A stretch of DNA of 53,831 nt from Gammaproteobacteria bacterium (GTDB lineage Bacteria > Pseudomonadota > Gammaproteobacteria > Chromatiales > Chromatiaceae), in the NCBI GenBank assembly GCA_020445405.1, contig JAGRGQ010000023.1:1-53831 (forward strand), read 5' to 3'. Positions 28,495 to 39,316 of this stretch are shown one piece after another. A model generated the notes under the pieces. That model was not told the DNA's origin. It did no database searches and saw nothing but the letters and a program-made list of their open reading frames with translations. The number at the start of each line of letters is the position of its first letter. Position 1 is the first letter of the stretch. Position numbers and translations under genes: made by a program.

Positions 28495-29589
28495 TTACAG
28501 CCGCATAGGCATAATAACGTAACGACTATCTGAATTTTCCTCCGCCTCCACAAGGCAGCTGCTGTTTGAATCGCTTAGCATCAGCCTGACTTTTTCAGTT
28601 TCAAGAACGTTTAAAACCTCTATAAGATAGCCAACGTTAAAACCTATCACCAATTCGTCCCCGATATAGTCAATCGGCAACTCCTCCTTTGCCTCTTCCT
28701 GTTCAGGATTGTGGGCCAGCAATTCCAGAGAGTTTTTTGAAAATTGAAAGCAGATACCCCTATATTTCTCATTTGAAAGTATCGACGTTCTCTGCAAGGC
28801 GTCTCTTAATATCTCTCGGTCTGCCAGAACAGTCTTGTCTGAATTGATTGGAATAACCCGTTTATAGTCAGGAAATTTTCCGTCTATCAGTTTCGACGTA
28901 AAGACGGTGCTGCCGATACTGAAGCGAATGTGGTTGGAACTGACATCCACCAGTACCTCCCTAGTTGAACCGGACAGCAACTTACCCAGTTCCAAAATCG
29001 CCTTCCGTGGAATAATGACCTGCAATTCCATAGCATTATCTATCCGACTTTCACTGGTTGCCAACCGATGGCCGTCTGTGGCGACGGAACGAATTTTTCC
29101 CTCTTTTATCTCCAACAACATGCCGTTCAGATAATACCGGACATCCTGCTGAGCCATTGCGAAATGGGTTTTTTCAATCAACGTCTTAAGAATTTTTTCT
29201 GAAACTGCGAAACTGCTGCTGCTGGTTGTCGGTTCTATTACCGGATAATCTTTCGCCGGCAATGTGCCCAAAGTAAATCGACTGGGTCCCGAAACGATAA
29301 CAACTCTCTCTCCCTCTACATTGATATGGATTACCGCTTGATCCGGTAAAGCCCTGCAGATATCTATCAATTTTCTCGCAGGAAGAGTGATATCGGTTTC
29401 TCCACTTGCCTCTACCTGAGTGCTGGTTTTCATCTCAACTTCGAGGTCAGTTGCCGTTATCACCAATGACTTGCCTCTCAGATTGAGCAGAATGTTTGCA
29501 AGTATCGGTAGTGTTTGGCGTCTTTCTACTACGCCACCTACCTGCTGAAGTGGATCCAGTAGCGCTGCTTTGGTAGTGGTGATCTTCAT
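28495..29589 (-). CDS. dnaN: DNA polymerase III beta sliding clamp
   Basis: A 364-residue ring-forming processivity clamp with three repeated domains. Family landmarks are the N-terminal LLDPLQQVGGVVERRQTLPIL, the middle HRLA (TDGHRLATSE) and the C-terminal YVIMPMRL. It follows dnaA, separated by a 222-base AT-rich spacer that may contain replication-origin elements. Confidence 0.98.
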   Translation of the reverse strand: MKITTTKAALLDPLQQVGGVVERRQTLPILANILLNLRGKSLVITATDLEVEMKTSTQVEASGETDITLPARKLIDICRALPDQAVIHINVEGERVVIVSGPSRFTLGTLPAKDYPVIEPTTSSSSFAVSEKILKTLIEKTHFAMAQQDVRYYLNGMLLEIKEGKIRSVATDGHRLATSESRIDNAMELQVIIPRKAILELGKLLSGSTREVLVDVSSNHIRFSIGSTVFTSKLIDGKFPDYKRVIPINSDKTVLADREILRDALQRTSILSNEKYRGICFQFSKNSLELLAHNPEQEEAKEELPIDYIGDELVIGFNVGYLIEVLNVLETEKVRLMLSDSNSSCLVEAEENSDSRYVIMPMRL

Positions 29590-29811
29590 GTCGAAGCTCT
29601 CTTAAACAATATAATCTGAAAATATAAATACTACTGTTATTATTGAATCGTACCGGTCTGTGGATAAATTCATATTTTTCAATTTAATCAATAACTTAGT
29701 TTAACATATCGTATTGATAAACAGGTTAAGGATGGTCGTTTTATCTGTCAGATTTCTGTGCATAATCCGGCGCGGATTTGCAGCGGTTTATTTCAACACA
29801 GGTTTTCTACC
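29590..29811. other. AT-rich dnaA-dnaN spacer with DnaA boxes; candidate oriC element
   Basis: A 222-base spacer with long A/T runs. TGTGGATAA at 29659-29667 is a consensus DnaA box (TTATCCACA on the other strand), and TGTGCATAA at 29757-29765 is a one-mismatch box. The AT-rich tract between could serve as an unwinding element. It also must hold the dnaN promoter. The second candidate is the dnaA-rpmH spacer. Confidence 0.5.
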
Positions 29812-31173
29812 TCAATTGGTCAGAATTCTTAACAGGTTTCCAAAATCTTCCTCCACACGCGAGTCGCCCTCTCTCAGTTCCGCCACCTTTCTGGTAGCGT
29901 AGAGAACCGTTGTATGATCTCTGCCGCCAAACGCTTCACCAATCTCCGGAAGGCTGTGGCTGGTAAGCTCTTTGGCCAGTGCCATCGCAATCTGACGTGG
30001 TCGGGCTATTGTTCTGCTGCGTTTGTTCGACAACAGATCCGATGTCCGGATCTTGAAATATTCAGAGACTATTTTCTGGATATTTTCGATTGTTACCTGC
30101 TTATCTTGTGCGATAAGCATATCCCTGAGCGCGTCTTTGGCGAACTCCGGTGTTATCTGTCCGCCGGTAAAATGAGCGTTGGCGATGATTCTACGTAATG
30201 CGCCTTCGAGTTCACGTATGTTGGAGCGCACCCGCTTGCCAATGAAAAATGCGACTTCGTTGGGCAGATTGACGCCGAATAGCTGTTTCGCCTTGGTTTT
30301 AAGAATAGCTACTCTGGTTTCCAGGTCCGGAGGTTCCACGGCAACAGTCAGTCCCCAACCGAATCGCGATTTTAGCCGCTCCTCCAACCCTTTAACCTCT
30401 TTTGGAAATCGATCGCTGGTCAAAATGATCTGTTGCCTTGATTCAAACAATGCGTTGAAAGTATGAAAAAACTCTTCCTGGGAACGCTCCTTTCCGCCGA
30501 AAAATTGCACATCATCGATCAAAAGCGCATTGACTGAACGATATTTGGCTTTAAATTTCTCGATGGTATTGTGTTGAAGCGCGTTGACCATCTCTGCCAC
30601 GAAACCTTCGGAATGCAGATAAATAACTCTTGACCCGGGGTTGTTTGACAAAATCATGTTCCCGACAGCATGCATTAGATGCGTTTTGCCCAGACCCACG
30701 CCCCCGTATATGAATAGCGGGTTATAGGCAAAGCCGGGGTTCTCACCGACTTGCGTCGATGCGGCCCGAGCCAACTGGTTTGATTTTCCCTCGACAAAGG
30801 TTTCAAAAGTAAATTCCGGATTCAGATTGCATTGAAGAGGTTGTTCAGTCCGCTCCGCAAAAGGAATCGGCCGGTCGGCATGTTGTGCATGAAAACTTCC
30901 CGTGGGCGATGGCAATGCCCCTTTTCTCTGTTTTGACCTGGTTCCTATTTCAAGCACGATATTTGGTGATTTTGTGCTGGAAAGTTCGTTTATGATGTTT
31001 TTGATCTGTCCAAGGTGATGTTTTTTTACCCAGTTCAGTACAAACTGATTCGGCGCCAGCAGTTGAACGTTGTCTGGCGTTTCTATCGATTGCAGCGGTC
31101 TGATCCAGGTGTTGAACTGCTGCGAGGTGAGTTCACCTTCAAGACGATCCATACACTTGTTCCACAGACTCAC
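29812..31173 (-). CDS. dnaA: Chromosomal replication initiator DnaA
   Basis: A 453-residue AAA+ initiator. Domain I begins [14 protein letters not shown]. Walker A is [11 protein letters not shown], Walker [10 protein letters not shown], and the C-terminal DNA-binding signature is [15 protein letters not shown]. The start is GTG at 31173. Domain II is a short linker near residues 88-115. It heads the minus-strand dnaA-dnaN-recF-gyrB group. Confidence 0.98.
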   Translation of the reverse strand: MSLWNKCMDRLEGELTSQQFNTWIRPLQSIETPDNVQLLAPNQFVLNWVKKHHLGQIKNIINELSSTKSPNIVLEIGTRSKQRKGALPSPTGSFHAQHADRPIPFAERTEQPLQCNLNPEFTFETFVEGKSNQLARAASTQVGENPGFAYNPLFIYGGVGLGKTHLMHAVGNMILSNNPGSRVIYLHSEGFVAEMVNALQHNTIEKFKAKYRSVNALLIDDVQFFGGKERSQEEFFHTFNALFESRQQIILTSDRFPKEVKGLEERLKSRFGWGLTVAVEPPDLETRVAILKTKAKQLFGVNLPNEVAFFIGKRVRSNIRELEGALRRIIANAHFTGGQITPEFAKDALRDMLIAQDKQVTIENIQKIVSEYFKIRTSDLLSNKRSRTIARPRQIAMALAKELTSHSLPEIGEAFGGRDHTTVLYATRKVAELREGDSRVEEDFGNLLRILTN

Positions 31174-31536
31174 AGGGTTTCTCTCGATAAGTTAAGGGTA
31201 TGGATAAAAATTCTGCCGTACTGCTTGGTGGAGAATCAGCAATGGAGTATTTTCACGTCGGCGTTTTCTACTCATCCATTCTGAAGGGCTGAGTCTACCG
31301 CTGTTTAATGAAGTTATCCACAGGCAGAAACAGCTTCAACAGCGACGACAACCTGGTTCGCTGACCTGCCTTTTTCAAGCGGTCAACGACGTAGTGAGGC
31401 CTGCCGGGCCGGTACACCAAAATATTGACAGTATCTTTATTTTCAAAGTATTCTACGCCCCTTTTTTACCGGGTTTTTTTCAGTCGCGAAGACGGGGAAT
31501 ATTACCCGATCGCCTCAGGAAATTGGGAACACAGTT
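31174..31536. other. dnaA-rpmH spacer: candidate oriC, dnaA control region and rpmH leader
   Basis: A 363-base gene-free stretch between divergent dnaA and rpmH, the location of oriC in pseudomonads. TTATCCACA at 31314-31322 is a perfect DnaA box and TATGGATAA at 31199-31207 a one-mismatch box. The rest is only moderately AT-rich. No small gene or RNA was recognised apart from the rpmH promoter. Confidence 0.5.
31425..31454 (+). promoter_or_regulatory. Sigma-70 promoter of rpmH
   Basis: A perfect -35 TTGACA (31425-31430), an 18-base spacer, and TATTCT (31449-31454) as -10, about 80 bases upstream of the rpmH ATG. Confidence 0.75.
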
Positions 31537-31671
31537 ATGAAAAGAACTTTTCAGCCCAGCACGCTAAAGCGTGCTCGTACCCACGGCTTCAGAGCCCGTA
31601 TGGCTACACGCGGCGGTCGCAAGGTGATCAATGCTCGCCGCGCCAAAGGCAGGATGCGTCTGACACCCTGA
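31537..31671 (+). CDS. rpmH: 50S ribosomal protein L34
   Basis: A 44-residue basic protein reading [18 protein letters not shown] at the N-terminus and ending [10 protein letters not shown], the invariant L34 pattern. It begins the rpmH-rnpA-yidC-mnmE group and precedes rnpA by 25 bases. Confidence 0.97.
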   Translation: MKRTFQPSTLKRARTHGFRARMATRGGRKVINARRAKGRMRLTP

Positions 31672-31696
31672 AGATTCCTGCGGACAGTAGTAGCTA

Positions 31697-32083
31697 TTGA
31701 TCCAGAAGCCGGCAGGTTTTTCCAAATGCAGTCGATTGCAGGATGCTGATTCATACAGACGTGTATTCAAAAGGCCAACTCGATCCTTTGACGGTTTTTT
31801 CACGCTACTCTGGCGATGCAACAAACTCGATCGCGGCCGTCTTGGAATGGCCATTGCCAGGAAAAATATCAGACGGGCTGTCGACCGCAATCTGGTTAAA
31901 AGGCTGGTCAGAGAAAGTTACAGACATCAACAGCGTCGACTTAACGGCATAGACATCGTCGTGATATGTCACCGGGGTTTGCCGTTACACGATAAAAAAC
32001 TGCTTCGGGAATCGCTGGACCGGCACTGGCAGCGAGTGGCGAAAAGGATAAGAACTGAGGTGGATGACCCCACTGACCGTTAA
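31697..32083 (+). CDS. rnpA: Ribonuclease P protein component
   Basis: A 128-residue basic protein that assists the RNase P RNA in maturing tRNA 5' ends. It has the KCSRLQDADSYRRVF beginning, the LGMAIARK strand and the RNR-type helix RAVDRNLVKRLVRES. The frame is closed by a TAG at 31691, so TTG at 31697 is the only plausible start. It is usual downstream of rpmH. yidD, expected next, is not found. Confidence 0.95.
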   Translation: MIQKPAGFSKCSRLQDADSYRRVFKRPTRSFDGFFTLLWRCNKLDRGRLGMAIARKNIRRAVDRNLVKRLVRESYRHQQRRLNGIDIVVICHRGLPLHDKKLLRESLDRHWQRVAKRIRTEVDDPTDR

Positions 32084-32186
32084 CGATATTTATCTGTCTT
32101 TTTCTGGCCGGAAAGACATAATAGGCGCCTGATTCCCCAGTGTCCCCTCTTGATAACACCGCTATTCGTCAGACCTGAGATTTTTC

Positions 32187-33860
32187 ATGGATAATCTTCG
32201 CCTTATTTTAGTTTTCACTCTCGCCTTTATCGTACTTCTTCTTTGGCAGGCCTGGAATGAAGATTATGGTCCGAAACCTGAACAGGAGACTGCGGTTACA
32301 CAGTCTGAAATCGGGTCTGGCAATCCGGCTGCTTCCCCACCGGCGATACCTTCGGCTGAAGTCGCAAAGCCGGAATCCGTCGGCAAGCAGCTCACTGGTA
32401 CGTTACCCGGGGTGGACGATTCCATGGGGACGGTCAGTGGGAAGATTGGCGTTACAACGGACCTTTTCACGCTGGAGATTGATACGCGCGGCGGCAGCAT
32501 TCTTTCGCTGCTGCTCAATGAATACCCGGTATCGCTGGAACAGAAAGATGTCAAATTTACTCTGATGCGGCCCACCTCCCCCGATCTGTTCGTCGCCCAA
32601 TCCGGACTGATCGGATTGGAGAAGGGGGAAGCTCCAACGCACGAGGCACAGTATCAATCCAAGGAACAGCATTACAGCATGGGGGATAAGGATAGTCTGG
32701 TTGTGGATCTTTCATGGACAAGTCCCAAGGGGATTCAGGTAACCAAGCGTTTTACCTTCACCCGCGGAAGTTATCTGGTGAAGGTTGAACATCGGATAGA
32801 CAATCCCACGGAAGCAGTCTGGTCGGGTCGCGAATATCGTCAACTGATGCGCGGCCTCCCCGGCGAAAAGCCAGCCGGTTCCAAGTTTCTCTACACTTAT
32901 ACCGGTGGGGCGATCTACACACCGGAAGAGAAATACGAAAAAATATCCTTCGAGAAGATGGAGGAAAAGCCACTCTCGATTGAAGCCAAAGGTGGCTGGT
33001 TCGGTATGCTGCAGCACTACTTTATCGGCGCCTGGATACCCCCTGCCGACGAAACGGATCACTTTTACACCAACGTCCTGCCCGGACAACGTTATGTGCT
33101 CGGCGCCTACACACCGTCAATCAGCGTGGCCCCTGGTGGCAGCCATACTTTCACGACAGGTTTTGTGGCCGGACCAAAACTCCAGGATAAGCTGGAGGCG
33201 ATTACGCCGGGGCTTGAACTGACAGTCGATTATGGTTGGTTGACTGTGGTCGCCAAGCCGATTTTCTGGTTGTTGAAAGCGATTCACAAACTATTAGGTA
33301 ATTGGGGCTGGTCGATTATCGTGCTGACACTGATTATCAAACTGCTCTTCTTCAAGCTATCGGAAACCAGTTACAAGTCCATGGCCAATATGCGCAAGAT
33401 GACACCGCGTATACAGGCATTGAAAGATCGCTACGGCGACGATAAACAGCGCCTGAACCAGGCCATGATGGAAATGTATAAAAAAGAGAAGATCAATCCG
33501 TTGGGAGGGTGTCTTCCGATCGTGGTGCAGATCCCGGTTTTCATTGCGCTCTACTGGGTACTGCTTGAAAGCGTGGAATTGCGTCAGGCGCCGTGGATCT
33601 TCTGGATCCGGGATCTTTCGATCAAAGACCAATACTACGTTTTGCCATTGATCATGGGTATTTCGATGTTTATTCAGCAGAAGCTGAACCCGGCACCGCC
33701 GGATCCAATGCAGGCCAAGATTATGATGGCACTGCCCTTTGTGTTTACCGTTTTCTTTGCCTTTTTTCCTTCCGGACTGGTGCTTTATTGGGTGACCAAC
33801 AACATCCTCTCCATTTCCCAACAGTGGGTTATCACCCGACAGATAGAGAAGGCGACCTAG
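32187..33860 (+). CDS. yidC: Membrane protein insertase YidC
   Basis: A 557-residue inner-membrane insertase. An N-terminal anchor (residues 5-20) is followed by a Pro-rich linker, the large periplasmic P1 beta-sandwich (about 85-345) and five core helices. The cytosolic hairpin is [39 protein letters not shown], and [21 protein letters not shown] starts helix 3; the last helix ends [12 protein letters not shown]. It lies about 100 bases after rnpA. Confidence 0.97.
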   Translation: MDNLRLILVFTLAFIVLLLWQAWNEDYGPKPEQETAVTQSEIGSGNPAASPPAIPSAEVAKPESVGKQLTGTLPGVDDSMGTVSGKIGVTTDLFTLEIDTRGGSILSLLLNEYPVSLEQKDVKFTLMRPTSPDLFVAQSGLIGLEKGEAPTHEAQYQSKEQHYSMGDKDSLVVDLSWTSPKGIQVTKRFTFTRGSYLVKVEHRIDNPTEAVWSGREYRQLMRGLPGEKPAGSKFLYTYTGGAIYTPEEKYEKISFEKMEEKPLSIEAKGGWFGMLQHYFIGAWIPPADETDHFYTNVLPGQRYVLGAYTPSISVAPGGSHTFTTGFVAGPKLQDKLEAITPGLELTVDYGWLTVVAKPIFWLLKAIHKLLGNWGWSIIVLTLIIKLLFFKLSETSYKSMANMRKMTPRIQALKDRYGDDKQRLNQAMMEMYKKEKINPLGGCLPIVVQIPVFIALYWVLLESVELRQAPWIFWIRDLSIKDQYYVLPLIMGISMFIQQKLNPAPPDPMQAKIMMALPFVFTVFFAFFPSGLVLYWVTNNILSISQQWVITRQIEKAT

Positions 33861-33873
33861 CACCCTTGCGGTC

Positions 33874-35220
33874 GTGACTTCAGCGGAGATAATCGTGGCT
33901 GTTGCCACACCGCCGGGCAAGGGCGGTGTGGGTATAGTCAGACTTTCCGGCCAGGGAGTAGCGGCGCTTTGCACATCGATTCTGGGGCGCGTTCCGGCAC
34001 CGAGAGTCGCCGGTTTCTGTCGTTTTCGCGACGCACAGGGAGAGGTTATCGACGAGGGTTTGGCGCTTTTTTTCCCCGCCCCCAACTCATTCACCGGAGA
34101 GGAGGTGCTGGAACTGCATGGCCATGGGGGTCCGGTGGTGATGGATCTGCTGTTGCAGCGCTGCCTGGAGTGCGGCGCACGTCTCGCCGAACCTGGCGAA
34201 TTCAGTCTTCGGGCATTTCTCAATGGCAAGTTGGATTTGGCCCAGGCGGAAGCTGTGGCGGATCTGATAGAGAGCGATACAGCCGCCGCGGCCCGTCTGG
34301 CTGTCCGTTCTCTGGAGGGCGAGTTTTCAGCGCGTATTAACCAACTGCTGGAAAAGTTGATTCAGCTTCGCATCTACGTTGAGGCGGCGATCGATTTTCC
34401 GGAGGAGGAGATCGATTTCATCAGCGATGGAAAAGTAAGCGCTGACTTACGTGCTATCCAAAGCGATTTGAGTGATCTGACAGAGAACGCGCGGATTGGC
34501 AGCCTGCTGAGGGAAGGTATGACACTGGTTATTGCGGGTCGTCCCAATGCGGGCAAATCGAGCCTGCTGAACGCGCTGGCCGGACGCGAATCGGCCATCG
34601 TTACGGATATTCCCGGCACGACGCGAGATCTGCTCCGTGAGCGTATACAGATTGACGGCATGCCGTTGCATCTGATCGATACCGCAGGATTACGGGAGAG
34701 TGGGGATCAGGTGGAACAGGAGGGGGTTCGCCGTGCCAGGGAGCAGATTGGAAAAGCCGATCGCGTGCTCTGGATTTTCGATGATCAGGCCGATCCCGGT
34801 CATGACGCGCTGGATCGGAGCACGCTTCCAAAAGAGGTTCCGGTCACCCTGGTTCGCAACAAGATCGATTTAACCGGACGCACCCCGGGTACCTGGGAGA
34901 CAGCGGAAGGCACCGAGGTTGCTCTCTCCGCCCGCAATGGACAGGGTCTCGATCTGCTGCGCCAGCATTTAAAACGGAGCGTGGGCTATCAGGGCAGCCA
35001 GGAAGGCGCCTTTATTGCTCGTAGACGGCATCTGGATGCGCTCGCCAGAGCGAGTAAGCATTTACTGACGGGTGAGCAGGCGTTGACTTTATCAGCCTCC
35101 GGCGAACTGCTGGCGGAAGATTTGCGTCAGGCGCAGAACAGCTTGTCGGAGATCACCGGAGAGTTCAGTTCGGATGATCTGCTTGGCAGAATATTCTCCA
35201 GTTTCTGCATTGGAAAATAG
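33874..35220 (+). CDS. mnmE: tRNA modification GTPase MnmE
   Basis: A 448-residue GTPase that works with MnmG to make the (c)mnm5 group on wobble uridines. The N-terminal folate-binding domain begins [20 protein letters not shown]. The inserted G domain has [25 protein letters not shown] and NKID. The C-terminal FCIGK gives the catalytic cysteine. It starts with GTG at 33874, 13 bases after yidC. Confidence 0.97.
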   Translation: MTSAEIIVAVATPPGKGGVGIVRLSGQGVAALCTSILGRVPAPRVAGFCRFRDAQGEVIDEGLALFFPAPNSFTGEEVLELHGHGGPVVMDLLLQRCLECGARLAEPGEFSLRAFLNGKLDLAQAEAVADLIESDTAAAARLAVRSLEGEFSARINQLLEKLIQLRIYVEAAIDFPEEEIDFISDGKVSADLRAIQSDLSDLTENARIGSLLREGMTLVIAGRPNAGKSSLLNALAGRESAIVTDIPGTTRDLLRERIQIDGMPLHLIDTAGLRESGDQVEQEGVRRAREQIGKADRVLWIFDDQADPGHDALDRSTLPKEVPVTLVRNKIDLTGRTPGTWETAEGTEVALSARNGQGLDLLRQHLKRSVGYQGSQEGAFIARRRHLDALARASKHLLTGEQALTLSASGELLAEDLRQAQNSLSEITGEFSSDDLLGRIFSSFCIGK

Positions 35221-35360
35221 TCTGCCCGACAGTCCGTATGCAAAGCCTGACACGGTGCGACAATACCTGTCTATCCGACTCCGTGGTTCATTTCTCTCCG
35301 GGGCGGGATCCTATGATCACGTCCGCACACCCCGGGCTGCCTCCCAATCCGCTGCACCGT

Positions 35361-37334
35361 TCAGGGATTAAATCTGCGCACCAGACGTTTGAACTGCCGG
35401 CGATTGGGCTTGTTGTCCAGTTGACCATAGCGGATACCGATATAGAGCCCGGTTATTCTGGCCACCCGGTTGCGCAGTTCCGGGTGCGCCGCGATGACAC
35501 GGGAGGCGAAGTCCCGGGGTCCTTCGTGGGCCATTCGGACGATGCCCCTGCGCTGCAGACGTCGACAAAAACTGAGATAGACTGCATAGACCGGATCCCG
35601 CTTCACGCGCACACGGTAGAGTAGTATCAGAGACAGCAGAATTACGCAGAGCCCGGTGATAGCGACCATGCCATAAGCCAGTTTGGGCCCGTGCATAAAA
35701 CCGATGCCGAGCAGTTGCATCAGGTAGAGTTGACGTTCCTTTGAATAACCCAATACCCATCGGTGCCAGGAAGCGTTGATGGCATCCGCACCCCAGCGCA
35801 GCTGCCTTAATGCGCTGCCCAGCACGCCGCCTTTAACCTCGATGAACCGAATCGGGGCACCGATTACATCGCTGATCAGCGTTGGATCGATCGATTGCTC
35901 GATACGTTCGGGTGCCACCGCAATGGTTGGATCAATGCGCTGCCAGCCTTTGCCCCGGAGCCAGACTTCCGCCCAGGCGTGGGCATCGGACTGGCGCACG
36001 ATCAGATACTTGCCGAGCGGATTGATCTGTCCCCCCTGATATCCGCCCACGACCCGAGAGGGTATGCCGGCGATCCGCATCAGCAGCGTGAAGCTGGTTG
36101 CATAGTGTTCGCAGAATCCCCGACGCGTGTCGAACAGGAATTGATCGGGAGGATTTTCTCCCAGCGGCGGCGGATACAGCGTGTAATAGAACTCCTGCTG
36201 CCGAAAATAGTCGAGGGCTTTCAGCACCAGTTCCGCATCGGAGTCGCTCTGCTGCTGCCAACGGGTGACCAGATCCAGCATGCGGGGTGTAATGCCCGGC
36301 GGCAGTTGTAACCCCTTTTGCCGCTCCGCCATGCCAAGCGCCCCGCTGCGGTAATCGATTACGGAGCCGACGCGGTAACGGATACGCTGCTTTATCGGCG
36401 TGTTGCGGATCAATTGGTAGTCCGACCTTAGCTGCGAATCCCCGGGAATATCGACCGCCAACTCCAGCGCGTACAACCAGCTGCCGGGGGTGGGTTCCAG
36501 GGTGACGTTGTATGCGATGGTCGGACCCAGGCTTATCAGCTCGGCGGCGGCCAAATCGTCGTCTTTATCAACACGCCAGTTCACACCGTCGGTAAACCAA
36601 AATACCGGTCCCCGCCAGTAGCGTTGCTCCGGCGGAGGGATCTCTCCCTCGAAATCAACCCTGAAAGCAACCGCCGATGAGCGACTGAGATGGCTGATGC
36701 TCCCGGGGGAAATGTTGCCGCTGACGCCAATCACGGCATGATCGGTATCCGCAGCCAGGTGCCATAGCGGGGAGCTGAAGCGCGGAAAGAAAATAAACAA
36801 CAGAATCATCACCGGCAGCGCCTGAGAGAGCAGCAACAGTGAAACGCCCATTGACCGGAACAGGCTTACAGAGGGTGCATTGCGACTGCTCTCTACCAAC
36901 ATGGCGGTGAGGGCAGCAACAAGCACCATAGCGTATCCAACCAGCCAGATTTGATCGCGGTAGAGAAATTGGGTGGCGAGCATGAAATAGCCGATAAAAA
37001 CGAGTATATGAACGTCCCGCCGAACCCGCATCTCAATCAGTTTCAACGCCAGCATGGCGATGAGCAATGCAACACCGGCATCACGTCCAAACAGAATCGG
37101 ATAGCGCATCATCACCATGCCCAACGCACCCAGTGTAATCAGAAACAGCAGCAACCTGTTTGGCAGCAGGGCGGTTTTTTCGACAGCCAGCGTGCGGTAA
37201 CCCACCAGCACAAGAAAAAACGCACTGATCCGGAAATCGATATTCAGCACGTGCGGCAGTGCTGTCAGCGTCAACAGGGCAATCAGCGCATATTGCTGCA
37301 ACCTGGGGAGCGGTGTGCGGGATGGGGAGTTCAC
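35361..37334 (-). CDS. TgpA-like membrane transglutaminase (DUF3488/transglutaminase core/DUF4129)
   Basis: About 657 residues. Five to six N-terminal helices (DUF3488, residues ~1-190) precede a periplasmic transglutaminase core with the Cys of RRGFCEHYAT, His of SDAHAWAEVWL and the downstream Asp (RIDPT). A helix near residue 560 and a cytosolic DUF4129 tail follow. Family members are cysteine peptidase/transglutaminase-like with unclear substrate. The GTG at 37334 overlaps the DUF58 stop (GTGA) and has GGGGAG ahead, so it is preferred over GTG 37370. Confidence 0.9.
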   Translation of the reverse strand: MNSPSRTPLPRLQQYALIALLTLTALPHVLNIDFRISAFFLVLVGYRTLAVEKTALLPNRLLLFLITLGALGMVMMRYPILFGRDAGVALLIAMLALKLIEMRVRRDVHILVFIGYFMLATQFLYRDQIWLVGYAMVLVAALTAMLVESSRNAPSVSLFRSMGVSLLLLSQALPVMILLFIFFPRFSSPLWHLAADTDHAVIGVSGNISPGSISHLSRSSAVAFRVDFEGEIPPPEQRYWRGPVFWFTDGVNWRVDKDDDLAAAELISLGPTIAYNVTLEPTPGSWLYALELAVDIPGDSQLRSDYQLIRNTPIKQRIRYRVGSVIDYRSGALGMAERQKGLQLPPGITPRMLDLVTRWQQQSDSDAELVLKALDYFRQQEFYYTLYPPPLGENPPDQFLFDTRRGFCEHYATSFTLLMRIAGIPSRVVGGYQGGQINPLGKYLIVRQSDAHAWAEVWLRGKGWQRIDPTIAVAPERIEQSIDPTLISDVIGAPIRFIEVKGGVLGSALRQLRWGADAINASWHRWVLGYSKERQLYLMQLLGIGFMHGPKLAYGMVAITGLCVILLSLILLYRVRVKRDPVYAVYLSFCRRLQRRGIVRMAHEGPRDFASRVIAAHPELRNRVARITGLYIGIRYGQLDNKPNRRQFKRLVRRFNP

Positions 37335-38275
37335 CCTGACTCCCCGAACAGCGCCAGTGCGGTGAGGCACTCCAGTCGGTGCCGTTGGCCCCGGGCCGGT
37401 TTGAGTTCACACTCCGGCAGTTTCAGTCCGAACTGAATATCCTGCGCACTGGCATCAAGCACTCCACGGCAGAGCCGACTCAGACGCTGTTCGCTGTCTC
37501 CTGCCAGGTTGTACCAGTCAAGCCAGCATTTTTCGGCACGATCTCCCCCAAACAGTTTGGTTTGAAGTCCCTGTTCACGCGCCAGTGCTTTCCAGTTGAT
37601 GTGGCGTGGAGAGTCTCCGGGCCGATAGTGGCGCAATCCGGCAAAATCGTCCGCTCCCACCCCTCTGTCCCCCATCTGGCTCTGACCGTACTCGGGCGCA
37701 GGGGATTCGGGCATTCTCTTCCCCGGTTTGGGAAAAACCAGGCAGATCGCATCCAGTTCCACATAGACCCAGGCGTTGAAGAGTCCCAGCGGATAACGGG
37801 TGGAGAGTGTGAACCGCGGTAAAGGCAACCTGCCGCGACGGGTGCTTCCGACGGTAAGCGTCAGGACTTCGGTGGCGACAGGATTGAGATCTGTGGTGAC
37901 TGGCGCACGGCCCCTGATTTGAAGCTGTATTCCCGGCCGCGACCAGCGCCGCCGATTACTCAGCTCTATTTCGAAACGGGCATCTTCGCCGGCGAACACC
38001 GGTGCAGCGCGACCGCTGCCCAGTTCCAGTCCGACCAGATTGCGCCAGGTGTGCAGCATTGCCACCAATCCGAGTCCCGCCAGCAGGAAAGTCAGCATAA
38101 ATCCAAGATTATTGGCATAGTTGATTGATCCCAGCAGCATCAACATCAGCAGCAGTGCAAACAGCACGCCGAAGCCGGTAGGCAGAATATAGATGCGGCG
38201 TGGCGTTACGGCGGCTTTGCCAGCGCTGTCTGAGCGGGCCAGTCTGCGAAGTGGGTTCATGGTTCGGAAAGTCAT
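37331..38275 (-). CDS. DUF58 (vWA-like) membrane protein
   Basis: A 314-residue protein with two N-terminal membrane helices (about 30-75) and a C-terminal DUF58 domain, whose signature is DFAGLRHYRPGDSPRHINWKALAR. DUF58 proteins accompany MoxR ATPases and TgpA, and are thought to act in assembly or maturation of envelope complexes. The exact role is unknown. It overlaps the TgpA-like gene and lies 65 bases after the MoxR gene. Confidence 0.9.
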   Translation of the reverse strand: MTFRTMNPLRRLARSDSAGKAAVTPRRIYILPTGFGVLFALLLMLMLLGSINYANNLGFMLTFLLAGLGLVAMLHTWRNLVGLELGSGRAAPVFAGEDARFEIELSNRRRWSRPGIQLQIRGRAPVTTDLNPVATEVLTLTVGSTRRGRLPLPRFTLSTRYPLGLFNAWVYVELDAICLVFPKPGKRMPESPAPEYGQSQMGDRGVGADDFAGLRHYRPGDSPRHINWKALAREQGLQTKLFGGDRAEKCWLDWYNLAGDSEQRLSRLCRGVLDASAQDIQFGLKLPECELKPARGQRHRLECLTALALFGESG

Positions 38276-38340
38276 TGGCGTTGAACAGGCATGCCGGCGT
38301 TATTGACACGGGGATGGACGTTTGAACTTTCCGGGTGTGC

Positions 38341-39294
38341 TCAGGGTATCGGAACCGACTCGATCAGAAATCTGGCCAGTGTTGCACCTTCGTCCGCACC
38401 GGTGTCGGTGGTGGAGTGCAGCCGGTGGCCGACGGTGGCGGGCAATACCGCCTGGATGTCCTCCGGCAGCAGCTGGAAACGTCCGGAGAGCAGCGCCCAG
38501 GCTTTGGCGCTGCGCAACAGCGCCAGCCCGGCCCTGGGAGAGAGACCGCGATGAAAACGCGGGCTGCTGCGGCTGAATGCGAGCAGCGCCTGGCAGTAGT
38601 CGAGAACAGCCTCGGAGACGTGTACCTCACCCACCTGGTTCTGCAGCGCCTGCAACTGCTCCTGATTCAGGCAGGGCTCCAGACCAAGCAGCAGATCCCG
38701 TCGGTCGTGGCCGGTCAGCAACAGGCGTTCCGATCTGGAATCGGGATAACCGAGTTCCACCCGCATCAGAAAGCGGTCCAACTGGGATTCCGGCAGCGGA
38801 AAGGTGCCGATCTGATGCGCCGGATTCTGCGTGGCAATGACGAAAAAGGGTTTCGGCAGCGGATAACTTGTACCATCGACAGTCACCTGCTGCTCTTCCA
38901 TTGCTTCCAGCAGGGCACTTTGCGCTTTCGGAGTTGCCCGATTGATCTCATCCGCCAGCACCAACTGTGAAAATACCGGACCGGGGTGAAAGTTGAAACT
39001 CCCCTCCTCCCGGTTATAAACAGTATTGCCGACGATATCCGCCGGCAGCAGGTCGCTGGTGAATTGAATGCGTTGATAGTTGAGTCCGAGCAATCGGGCA
39101 AGCAGATGAGCCAGCGTGGTTTTACCAACACCCGGGAGATCCTCGATCAAAAGATGGCCCCGGGCGAGCAGACAGGCGAGCGCGAGACGGAGAGCCAGCT
39201 CTTTACCCAGAATGATGGTTCCCGCCTCATTGACGAGTCTGTCCAATATATTGTTCATGATGACATGGTTGTCGGCACCGGACCTGCGTAACAT
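38341..39294 (-). CDS. MoxR-family AAA+ ATPase
   Basis: A 317-residue MoxR ATPase, a chaperone-like enzyme. Walker A GVGKTTLA, Walker B LVLADEINRATPKAQ and the sensor region VIATQNPAHQIGTFPLPESQLDRF are all intact. ATG at 39294 has a GGAG about eight bases upstream; ATG 39258 is an alternative closer to the family N-terminus. It is first in the MoxR-DUF58-TgpA triplet, the standard order. Confidence 0.92.
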   Translation of the reverse strand: MLRRSGADNHVIMNNILDRLVNEAGTIILGKELALRLALACLLARGHLLIEDLPGVGKTTLAHLLARLLGLNYQRIQFTSDLLPADIVGNTVYNREEGSFNFHPGPVFSQLVLADEINRATPKAQSALLEAMEEQQVTVDGTSYPLPKPFFVIATQNPAHQIGTFPLPESQLDRFLMRVELGYPDSRSERLLLTGHDRRDLLLGLEPCLNQEQLQALQNQVGEVHVSEAVLDYCQALLAFSRSSPRFHRGLSPRAGLALLRSAKAWALLSGRFQLLPEDIQAVLPATVGHRLHSTTDTGADEGATLARFLIESVPIP

Positions 39295-39316
39295 AAATGG
39301 CTCCGATGATAACCTG

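Noticed and set aside
33357..34229. Minus-strand open frame opposite yidC and mnmE
   Set aside because: Shadow of two clearly coding genes, with no recognisable motif.
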